Of a stretch of DNA of 64,000 nucleotides, positions 1-8,200 are shown piece after piece. The position numbers and the translations under genes are program-made. Source of the stretch: Polyangiaceae bacterium (GTDB lineage: Bacteria > Myxococcota_A > Polyangia > Polyangiales > Polyangiaceae); NCBI GenBank assembly GCA_019637265.1, contig JAHBVY010000012.1, positions 1 through 64,000 on the forward strand, given 5' to 3'. The stretch's first letter is position 1; each line of letters opens with the position of its first letter. The notes under the pieces were generated by a model that was not told the DNA's origin, made no database searches, and saw only the letters and a list, made by a program, of their open reading frames with translations.

Positions 1-1341
1 CCCCTCGAGCGCCGCTTCGGCGCACAGGTAGTCCACCGCTAGGCTGATGTCCGCGCGGCTGACGCCCTGTTCTTGGAGCACCTCATCGGTCCCCTGGTAC
101 GAGAGCCCCTGGCCAAAGCGCATGATTACGGCGAGGCCATCTGCCGCGTTGACCGTGGGCGCCACGCGATAGCCACGAAGCAGCTCGACGGCCCAACGAA
201 CCCTATCGTTACCTGCAATCGGCGGGCACACGGGCACCCCAGTCGGCCCCAGTCGACCGCCGCCCTCCTCCTGGGCGCCGCAGCCGGCGAGCCCGAGGGT
301 GTGCAGCCCCGGCCCGGGTTGGATGACCGTGCTCTGGGAAGGCGCCATCGTCAGCAGACGAGCGACGGCTACCGCTGAGTTGACCTGACCATTCCAAGCG
401 GTCGCCGCCTCATCCGGGGCCGCGTTGCCCCCGTCGATCTGCACCTGCGCCGCCGCGCGCATGGCGTCCGTCGTGAGCGAGATGGCGCGGGAGTATTGGT
501 TTGACGCGTCCAAGTAGCTCTGGAGCAGCACATCGGACCAGGTTGGCTCGCGGCCTCGCTCGTTGCGCTTGAGCCTGGTAAGCAGACCCGGAGGCGACAT
601 CTCGTTCTCGTAGTCTTGAGCTGCAAAGCGAGCGGCACAGGTGAACACGCCCTGCCCGTCCTCGACCTGCATTGTCGCGAACAGGCGCGACCACTGGGTG
701 CTGTGGCGGTACTGGTTGAGCGCTCCGCGCAGCGCGGCCGCCTTGGCGTCCGCCTTGAGCGGCTGGAAACGGATCTCACTGATTCCCAGACTCATCCCCG
801 AACGGGAGGAGACCTGCCTGAGGCGCTCCACGTCCGAGGCGGCGAGTGCGATCTGATCGGTGCTGAAATGGCTTTGCTCGATGTCTTGGGGGGTGAGGCG
901 CTTTGGAGTGGGGGTGCGGCTTATTTCTTCAAGGAAATACCCAGCGCAGGTGTGCACGCGCTGCACGCACAGCCCCTGGTGGCACAGGCCGAAGGCATCC
1001 GGCGACGACACCACAGGCTCGGAAGGGATGTGGGTTACGAGCAAACCGCTGGAGAAACGGTCAGCCCCGCATAGGGTTTGGTCAGCTCTCTGGACGTTGT
1101 CCGCCAGGCACCACTGAAGCGCGAACTGTTCGAGCGTTTCTTGAGAGACCTTCACGGTCAACCACTCGTCCTCTACCCGCACCTCCACCGGGATCTCCGA
1201 GCGCTGAGGTAGCGGCGTTCCGGCCGGGGGGACGTCACCAATTGGGTCGTCGACAGCACTCGGCTTACAGCCCGGTAAAGCCGCGCCTACGAGGCACACT
1301 GAAGTCCACAGGATCCGTTTCATGGCTAGCTGAAGATTCAT
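1..1341 (-). CDS. Lipoprotein of unknown function, 3' end outside window
   Basis: The frame is open from the ATG at 1341 to the left edge (447 visible residues), so the C-terminus is missing. The N-terminus is a lipoprotein signal peptide ending in the lipobox ALPGC (Cys at residue 25), predicting a lipid-anchored envelope protein. The rest is mostly helical-looking with several scattered cysteines (for example CHQGLC); I recognise no domain. The start is supported by GAGGTGA just upstream and by an ATGA overlap with the stop of the preceding FGE-type gene, which suggests translational coupling. An internal ATG at 1323 is possible but has no ribosome binding site. Function unknown. Confidence 0.75.
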   Translation of the reverse strand, partial: MNLQLAMKRILWTSVCLVGAALPGCKPSAVDDPIGDVPPAGTPLPQRSEIPVEVRVEDEWLTVKVSQETLEQFALQWCLADNVQRADQTLCGADRFSSGLLVTHIPSEPVVSSPDAFGLCHQGLCVQRVHTCAGYFLEEISRTPTPKRLTPQDIEQSHFSTDQIALAASDVERLRQVSSRSGMSLGISEIRFQPLKADAKAAALRGALNQYRHSTQWSRLFATMQVEDGQGVFTCAARFAAQDYENEMSPPGLLTRLKRNERGREPTWSDVLLQSYLDASNQYSRAISLTTDAMRAAAQVQIDGGNAAPDEAATAWNGQVNSAVAVARLLTMAPSQSTVIQPGPGLHTLGLAGCGAQEEGGGRLGPTGVPVCPPIAGNDRVRWAVELLRGYRVAPTVNAADGLAVIMRFGQGLSYQGTDEVLQEQGVSRADISLAVDYLCAEAALEG

Positions 1342-2447
1342 GGCGTCACCTCGGCGCAGCAGCGGATGCCAACATCGTTACGCTGTTCAAATCGTACATA
1401 TGAGACCTTATTCGTGCAGACGTAGCGGCTCGGCGTCCGATTATAGTCAGTGAACCCAGCACCGTTCGCGACGCACTCATCTTCGAGAGACAAAATCGGC
1501 CTGTGACACTCAGCCGTCCACTCCCTCACGTTGCCCACGAGGTGGGTGACTTGATCGAAGGGGGGCACACTTCCGAGGCAACCCGTCCCGGTAACTTCCA
1601 GCCAACTTAGGTATGTGCCACTCGCGTCACCGCCGCAGCTCCCCGGCGGCTGGAACTCACCCGCGGCGGTGCAGGCATTGTACCACTCGCTTTCCAAGCT
1701 GGACTCGTAGCTGAAGCGGAGATCCCCACCTCCGATGCGGCCACACAAGCGCTTACCGGACCAACGACAGAACGCGTCCGCATCACACCAGTCCGTGCAG
1801 GCGACAGGGGCGTTGGGGTTGTCGTTGGGGTAGTAGGTTGAGTTGCAATCCCTGAAGCCGTACGTCGTGTTACCCACGCACTCCGTCCGCTGCCCCGAGT
1901 AGTCCCCCTCCATCTCGTCAAGGAACACCTTGTACTGCCCCTTGGTGACCTCCGTGCGGTCGATGCAGTAGTCCCCGTCCGGATGGTTCACCCGCACCAT
2001 GGCCGGGCCACGGCCCGTGGCAGGGCAGCCCTCATCGATGGGGCCACCACCTGCGCCTCCAACCCCACCCGAACCGGCCGAGCCACCCACCGTGCCGCCA
2101 GTGCCCGCCGAGCCCGCCGTGGCACCTGAGCCAGCAGACCCCCCAACCCCGCCCGAGCCACCAGCCCCACCCGCAGCGCCAGAGCCTGCAGTGCCACCCG
2201 AGCCCGCAGCGCCCCCCGAGCCCGCGGTACCGCCCGAACCGCCAGAGCCACACTCACACGCGCCCCAGCCGCTCCCATTCGCCAGGCACGCCTGGGCACC
2301 ATCAGGCCGACCTGGACAAGGACAACTGACGATTCGTCCAGGCTCGCAGCTCGCGGCCGGCTCCTTCGAATCACCCCCACACCCCGAGAGCCCCCAGGCC
2401 AGCAGCCCGCCCAGCAACCCAGCAGAAACACGCCAAAATCCGCCCAT
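1338..2447 (-). CDS. FGE-sulfatase (SUMF1-like) domain lipoprotein
   Basis: 369 residues. A signal peptide ends in a lipobox (LSGC, Cys 23), followed by a short cysteine cluster (about residues 34-67, CEPGR...GACEC) common in myxobacterial lipoproteins. A Gly/Ser/Ala linker (about 68-145) follows, then an FGE-sulfatase domain with the family's DYCIDRTEVTKGQY opening, ACTDWCDADAFCRWSGKRL core and a C-terminal NDVGIRCC. In this family most members are not true sulfatase activators; extracellular binding or a structural role is just as likely. The start is the ATG at 2447 because AGGAGGTG lies immediately upstream; longer in-frame starts lack this. It overlaps the next lipoprotein gene by four bases, so the two probably work together at the cell surface. 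Confidence 0.85.
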   Translation of the reverse strand: MGGFWRVSAGLLGGLLAWGLSGCGGDSKEPAASCEPGRIVSCPCPGRPDGAQACLANGSGWGACECGSGGSGGTAGSGGAAGSGGTAGSGAAGGAGGSGGVGGSAGSGATAGSAGTGGTVGGSAGSGGVGGAGGGPIDEGCPATGRGPAMVRVNHPDGDYCIDRTEVTKGQYKVFLDEMEGDYSGQRTECVGNTTYGFRDCNSTYYPNDNPNAPVACTDWCDADAFCRWSGKRLCGRIGGGDLRFSYESSLESEWYNACTAAGEFQPPGSCGGDASGTYLSWLEVTGTGCLGSVPPFDQVTHLVGNVREWTAECHRPILSLEDECVANGAGFTDYNRTPSRYVCTNKVSYVRFEQRNDVGIRCCAEVTP

Positions 2448-2745
2448 TTGGCACCTCCTCATCACGAGCCGCACAAACCCCGACCGGCCCTGCGTGACTA
2501 TTTCCACGCGGTATCACCCTACCCAAGTCGCCCGCTCCCCTAGCCCCTCACCGGGGCGAAAAGCACAGCCTCACCCCCTTTACAGGGTCCACTCGCGAAC
2601 GCAAGGGCGTTCGTCCGAAATCGACACCCCCAAGAGACATGTGATCAGACTGGTTGACCGACTGACGCGGCGCGCCGTTTCTCAGGCAGCGGTCGGACAC
2701 AGCGCTCCGCGGGCGGAGCGCCCAGGAACGCAGCGCCCGCGATAC
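2448..2745. other. Intergenic gap with a GC-rich inverted repeat
   Basis: About 300 bases without a convincing gene. It holds the upstream region of the FGE lipoprotein gene and, at 2702-2721, a perfect 9-bp inverted repeat (GCGCTCCGC/GCGGAGCGC, 2-nt spacer) about 25 bases past the stop of the sugar dehydrogenase gene. The repeat may help end transcription, but no T-tract follows it. I see nothing else. Confidence 0.4.
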
Positions 2746-4077
2746 TCACGCCTTCACCACGTTAGAAAGCGGCTCCCGATACACGCCTCGGCTGTCGATC
2801 ACCAGGCGAGCATGCGTCACCACCTCCGCGTAGTCCACCGCGGCGTGATCGGTGGCGATCAGCACGGCGTCTTGCTGGCGCAAGAGCTCCGGGCTGAGCG
2901 GCGTGGAGCGCATCGGCGGGAGGTCAGGCCAGCTCCGCATCTTGGGCGCCACCTCGATGTGGGGGTCGTGGTAGCTCACCTCGGCGCCGCGCTGAATCAA
3001 CAGATCCATCAGCTCGAAGGCGGAGCTCTCGCGCGGGTCGTCGATGTCACGCTTGTAGGCGAGCCCCAGCACCAGCACGCGACTGCCACGCACCGCCTGG
3101 CCGCGCTGGTTCAGCGCGGCTTGCAGCTTGTCTATCACGTAGCGCGGCATGGCGACGTTCACCTCGCCGGCTAGCTCGATGAAGCGCGTGGTGACGCCGA
3201 ACTCGCGCGCCTTCCAGGTGAGGTAGAACGGATCCAGCGGCACGCAGTGGCCACCCAAGCCGGGGCCGGGGCTGAAGCGCATGAAGCCGAACGGCTTGGT
3301 GGCGGCGGCGTCGAGCACGTCCCACACGTCGATGCCCATGCGGTCGTAGACGACCTTCAGCTCGTTCACGAGCGCGATGTTCACGCTGCGGAAGATGTTC
3401 TCGGTCAGCTTGGTGGCCTCGGCGACGCGCGCCGAGCGCACCGGGACGACGGACTCCATCGCGGTTTGGTAGAGCGCGGTTGCGAGCCGCCCGGAGGCGT
3501 CATCCACGCCGCCCACCACCTTGGGGATGCTGGCGGTGGAGTACACCTTGTTGCCTGGATCCTCGCGCTCCGGTGAGAACGCGAGGAAGAAGTCTCGCCC
3601 CAGGGTGAGGCCAGAGCCTTCGAGCAGCGCGCGGAGCGGGCCGTCGGTCGTGCCAGGGTAGGTGGTGGACTCGAGCACCACCAGCTGCCCCGGGCGCAGT
3701 GCCGCCGCCACCGCCTCCCCTGTCTTGAGCACATACTGGAGATCGGGCTCGCGCTGGGGCGTGAGCGGCGTGGGCACCGCGATCAAGAGGGCGTCCGGCT
3801 CGCTCAGGCGCGCGAGATCGCTCGTGGCATCGAACAACCCCGACGCCTGCGCCCGCCGCACGCGCTCCGCGCCCAGGTGCTGGATGTAGGTCTCGCCGCG
3901 GCGGAGCCGCGCCACCTTGTCAGGATCCACGTCGAAGCCCGTCACCCGCGCCCGGGCGCGCTCGACGAAGGTGAGCGCCAGCGGGAGCCCGGCGTAGCCC
4001 ATGCCGATCACGCCGACGTGCGCCGCGCCGCGCGTGATGCGCGCCATCAGCTCGGCTCCGGGAGACTGGGTTGACAC
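2746..4077 (-). CDS. UDP-sugar 6-dehydrogenase (UDP-GlcNAc dehydrogenase type)
   Basis: About 443 residues. An N-terminal Rossmann motif (VGVIGMGYAGLP, about residues 21-32), a central dimerisation segment and a C-terminal UDP-binding domain (VLGLAYKRDIDDPRESSA) make this a nucleotide-sugar dehydrogenase. The catalytic cysteine is in GPGLGGHCVPLDPFYLTWKA (about residue 278); this wording is typical of WbpA-type UDP-N-acetylglucosamine dehydrogenases rather than UDP-glucose enzymes. It should oxidise C6 of a UDP-HexNAc using two NAD+, feeding polysaccharide or O-antigen synthesis. I chose the GTG at 4077 (AAGG nine bases upstream), giving the usual N-terminus of the family; a GTG at 4164 would extend the protein through a dispersed intergenic repeat. 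It lies downstream of the ether-lipid-like operon but is separated from it by about 155 bases. Confidence 0.88.
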   Translation of the reverse strand: MSTQSPGAELMARITRGAAHVGVIGMGYAGLPLALTFVERARARVTGFDVDPDKVARLRRGETYIQHLGAERVRRAQASGLFDATSDLARLSEPDALLIAVPTPLTPQREPDLQYVLKTGEAVAAALRPGQLVVLESTTYPGTTDGPLRALLEGSGLTLGRDFFLAFSPEREDPGNKVYSTASIPKVVGGVDDASGRLATALYQTAMESVVPVRSARVAEATKLTENIFRSVNIALVNELKVVYDRMGIDVWDVLDAAATKPFGFMRFSPGPGLGGHCVPLDPFYLTWKAREFGVTTRFIELAGEVNVAMPRYVIDKLQAALNQRGQAVRGSRVLVLGLAYKRDIDDPRESSAFELMDLLIQRGAEVSYHDPHIEVAPKMRSWPDLPPMRSTPLSPELLRQQDAVLIATDHAAVDYAEVVTHARLVIDSRGVYREPLSNVVKA

Positions 4078-4143
4078 GTCAGTCACCCTTACGGATCCGT
4101 CAGGCGCCTCGTCTGGTCGGTTCACGGTGCCGCTCGCCTCACT

Positions 4144-4162
4144 GCCAAACCCCCAAAAACCC
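4144..4162 (-). repeat. Dispersed G/T element, copy 1
   Basis: GGGTTTTTGGGGGTTTGGC on the minus strand, in the gap between the SDR epimerase stop (4234) and the sugar dehydrogenase start. It belongs to the intergenic G/T-rich family described in the findings. Confidence 0.6.
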
Positions 4163-4233
4163 ACGCGGCTCAGTCGTCGACTTGGGCGGCGCTACCCCTG
4201 GTCAAAGAGGAACGGGACGCCGCCTGGCCGCGG

Positions 4234-5247
4234 CTAGCGCGCACCCAGCTCGCGCACCCCCTCGGGGAACACCACCCCGCGGTCGATCAGATCACGCACG
4301 GTGTCGCGCAGGGTCTCCCCCGCGTCGCGCGGCTGAAACCCGAGCTCTTCCTCCGCCTTGCGCGCGTCGCAGTACCAGAAGTACTGCGCCATCTCCACGC
4401 TCACGTCGTCCACCGGTGGCTCGGCGCCCAGCGCGCGCACCGCGCGTGAGAACAGGCGACTCGCGCCGAGCGCCAGCGACCGCGCCTTGGGCAAACGAAG
4501 GAGCGGCGCCCGCACCCCCGAGACGCGCTCCAGGCGCTGGAAGAACGCCGCGATGGTCATGTTCCGCGCCGAGAGCAGGTAGCGCTCGCCGCTTCGCCCG
4601 CGATCCATCGCGGCGATGAGCGCCGACGCCGCGTCGCGCACGTCCACGAAGCTGAGCCCACCGGCTGGCGTGGCCACCACCTTCCGCTCGAGGAAGAGCC
4701 GCACGTCCCCGGTGGACGACTCGCGGACATCCCCGGGGCCGAGCAGCAAGGTGGGGTTCATCACCACCACGTGTTGCCCCCGCGCGGCTGCCTCCAGCGC
4801 CTCGCGCTCGGCGTACAGCTTGGTGCGGTAGTACGGCCAACGCGCGAGCAGCTCGAGCGGCGCGTCGCTCTGCTCGTCGAAGATTTGGTCAGGGTCACGA
4901 CCCACTGCGATGGTGCCGCTGGTGCTGGCGTACACCACGCGCGGCACGCCCGCCGCGGCGAGCCCGGCCAAGGCAGCGCGCGTCCCGGTGACGTGGACGC
5001 GGTGGAGCTCCTCCGCATCCGCCGGGTCGCGGCTCACCTTGCCAGCGCACAAGAACGCGCCATCGAGCCCGCGCGCGCTGGCGGCGACGGCCGCCTCATC
5101 GAGGATGTCCAGCGGACTGACGGGGATGCCGCTGACGTCGCCGCCCGAGCGGCTCACCAGCGTCACCTCGTGCCCGGCTTCGATCAACTGCGACGCCAGG
5201 TGGCTCCCGAGGAAGCCCGTCGCGCCCGCTACCCAGTACCGCGCCAT
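4234..5247 (-). CDS. NAD-dependent epimerase/dehydratase (extended SDR)
   Basis: 337 residues. The N-terminal GATGFLGSHL motif (residues 8-17) and a YYRTK catalytic pair (Tyr near residue 138) identify an extended short-chain dehydrogenase, close to dihydroflavonol-reductase/HpnA-type members that act on lipids or sterols. It begins two bases after the stop of the 1611-residue multidomain gene, so it is the last gene of that operon. The myxobacterial ether-lipid locus also has accessory genes beside its large enzyme; a role in reducing or modifying a lipid intermediate is inferred from this context, and the actual substrate cannot be read from the sequence. Confidence 0.85.
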   Translation of the reverse strand: MARYWVAGATGFLGSHLASQLIEAGHEVTLVSRSGGDVSGIPVSPLDILDEAAVAASARGLDGAFLCAGKVSRDPADAEELHRVHVTGTRAALAGLAAAGVPRVVYASTSGTIAVGRDPDQIFDEQSDAPLELLARWPYYRTKLYAEREALEAAARGQHVVVMNPTLLLGPGDVRESSTGDVRLFLERKVVATPAGGLSFVDVRDAASALIAAMDRGRSGERYLLSARNMTIAAFFQRLERVSGVRAPLLRLPKARSLALGASRLFSRAVRALGAEPPVDDVSVEMAQYFWYCDARKAEEELGFQPRDAGETLRDTVRDLIDRGVVFPEGVRELGAR

Positions 5248-5249
5248 GG

Positions 5250-8200
5250 TCAGCTCGCCTCCCCAGTCAGCCCGAAGGCCTTCTGGAAGTTCAGGAGCAG
5301 GGCGATGTTGTTCGACTTCACGGTGCCGGCGATGAACTCCTGAGGGGTGGGGGTGTAGCCCTCACGCACGATGCGCGTGAACATGGCCTGCGAGGTCTTG
5401 AGCACGCAGTCCGCGTCGCCGTCCGGCTTGCCCTGGGCGATGCGGCAACGCTCCGCGTCGAGCTGCATGCTCCAGCGCTCGCCGCCACCCAAGGTGAAGT
5501 AGTAGCTGGTCGGCGCGTCGAGCGCGCCCGGCACGAAGCGCGCCTCGAGGTAGCGGAACAAGTCCCCCACCGTCTCGATCTTCTTGGTCGCCAAATCTTC
5601 CGGCGAGAGGCGCTTGGTGATGAGCACCTGACCATCACGCAGGGCCTCCACTGCGCGCTGCGTGAGGCGCGCCACGCGGCGTGAAGCCTCCGTGAGCGAC
5701 AGCCCCTCCGTCAGGCGCCGGAGCTCGGCGATCTCGAGCGGCGGGCCCACCCGCACCGACACCTTGAAGCTGCGCAGCGCGACCGCGCCCTTCGGCAGCG
5801 CCTGGTAGGTGCCCCCGAGGTAGACAGGCAAGATGTCCACCCCGCGCTGCAGCGCCAAGTGCCCGACCGCCGGCTTGAACTCGTGGATGGCGCCGTCCAC
5901 GCTGCGGGTGCCCTCCGGGAACACCAGGAGCACCTTGCCCTCTTCCAGCAGGTCGCCCGCCTGGCGCAGGCTCTGCCGCAGCGAGCCCGCGCGGCTCATG
6001 GGCACCAAGTTCGTCAGGTTCTCGAAGTAAGCCTTACGCAGGCGCCCGCCCTCGAAGAAGTAGTCCTGCGCCGCCAAGGAGACGAGGTCCTTGCCATAGC
6101 TGCCCAGGCCATACTTCACGAGCCCCATGTCCAGGTGGCTCGCGTGGTTCGCCGCCACCAGGCAGTTGCGGTTGTGCGGGATGTAGGCGCGGCCCGTGAC
6201 CTCCGTCTTCAACACCCGATCGTAGAAGCCCATCTGGCCGCGCCCGAGCCACTCCATCGCCGCGCGCCGCACCGGCTCCGGCAAGCTCATGGGCGCCTCC
6301 TCTTCGGTCTCGATGCGCACATCGAGCGCCGGCACGCGACCCGCGACCCGCGTCTCCCGGATCAGCTGCTCGGCGTCCCCCAAGGTGAGGCAGTCAGCCA
6401 AGCGCTCTGAGTCCACGGCGCGCCCCGACTGACCCTCGAGCGCCACCAAGAGCTCGAGCAGCATCAGCGAATCGAAGCCGAGATCGCCGCGCAACGTGAG
6501 CTCCGGGCGGAGCTCCGCGGTGGGGCGCCGCGTGATGACGCTGATCGCGGTGCGCACCATCTGACTCGCGGCGTCTAGCCCGGTGTCCGAAGGGCCGCGC
6601 GGCGGTGGCCGCTCACTGAGCGGCGCCACCCGCGTGAGCAGCCGCTGCAGCTCGCGGCGCTTCACCTTGCGGGTGGTGGTGCGCGGCAGCGCCACGTCGA
6701 GCAGGGTGACGACTTGCGGCCGCATGGCGAGCGGCAAGGCGGCCAGCGCCTTGTCCAGCGAACGCCGAGCGCGCGCGTGGCGCGCCGCGCGATCGAAGGC
6801 GCTGTCCTCCTCCGGCACGGCGACACAAGCGATGCGCTCGCCGCCGCGGCCGTCCTCCACCCCGAGCACGGCGAGCTCCTCGATGTGCTCCACCTTACCC
6901 AGCCGCGCCTCGACGTCGTCCGGGTACACGTTCTCACCGCTGGAGGTGACGATGGTGTCCTTGGCGCGGCCCACGATGGTCAGCTGGCCTTTGCGATCCA
7001 CCCGACCGAGATCCCCCGTGTGGAGCCAGCCGTCCTCCGACAGCACGCCGCGGGTCGCTTGCTCGTCGCCCGCGTAGCCCTGCATCACGTTCGGCCCGCG
7101 CGCGAGCACCTCGCCCACGCCCTCGGCGTTGGGCTCATGGATGCGGATCTCCACACCAGGGATGGGCTTGCCCACGTGCCCTGGGCGCGCCCGGGGCCCG
7201 CCCTTCGCCACCGTGAGCACCGGCGAGGCCTCCGTCAGGCCATAGCCCTCCGCCAGGTGCAGCCCCAGCCCGCTGAAGCGCTGGTGCGTGCTCTCCGGCA
7301 GCGCCGCGCCACCGCTCACCAAGTACCTGAGGTGCCCCCCAAGCGCTTCGTGCACCTGACCGAACAGCAAGCGGCCCGCGTCCACCCCGAGGTTCTTGCC
7401 CAAGCCGCGGTTCAGCTCGACCGCCATGTCGAACAGCTTGGACGCCAGCTCACCGCGCTCGGCGACCTTGGTCAGCATGCGCCGCTCGAGCATCTCCCAC
7501 AGCGCGGGCACGCCCACCATGGCGGTGATGCGCCCCTCGTTCAGCCCCACCTCCAAGCGCTCCGCGGAGAGCTCGTCCAGGTACACGATGCGGCAGCCGC
7601 GCGACAGCGGCAGCAGCATCCCGCAGGTGAGCTCGAAGGTGTGGTGCAGCGGCAGCACGCTCAGCACCCGATCGCGCTTCTTGAGCGGGAAGAGCGGCGC
7701 CAGGCTCGCGACCAGCGCCGCCAGGTTCTTGTGGGTGAGCATCACCCCCTTGGGGTTGCCCGTGGTGCCGCTGGTGTAGATGAGGCACGCGAGGCCGTCG
7801 GGCGCCGCGCGACGACGCTCAGCCTCACTGACTACCTCCGGCGCGAGCGCCGGCAGCGGATCGTCCGCCGGTGAGGGCGACGGCAACGCGATGCCCCACG
7901 CGGGTAGTGAGCCAGCGCGGGTCAGCTCCTCGTAGTCGAGCCAGGTCGCCTGCTCACTGACCTCCCCCTGACAGCGCTCACGCACCGCGAGATCGGTCAC
8001 CAGCACCTGGGCGCCCGAGGCGCGCTGAAGGTTGCCCAGCACCTGCGCCTCCACCCCGGCCTCCACCGGTACCACCGTGGCGCCCGCGAGCAAGATGCTG
8101 AAGAAGGCGATGGGCCACGCCGGGTGGTTGGCGCCCGCGAGCACCACGCGATCCCCCGGCATGACGCCCGCCTCCGCCAAGCGACGCGCGCCGGCGAGCC

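Noticed and set aside
1999..3174. Long proline-rich plus-strand reading frame
   Set aside because: It is the antisense of the Gly/Ser/Ala linker of the FGE lipoprotein and of the sugar dehydrogenase gene; the real genes have motifs and ribosome binding sites on the minus strand.
4164..4164. GTG at 4164 as start of the sugar dehydrogenase
   Set aside because: It would translate the dispersed G/T element; GTG 4077 gives the family's normal N-terminus and has AAGG upstream.
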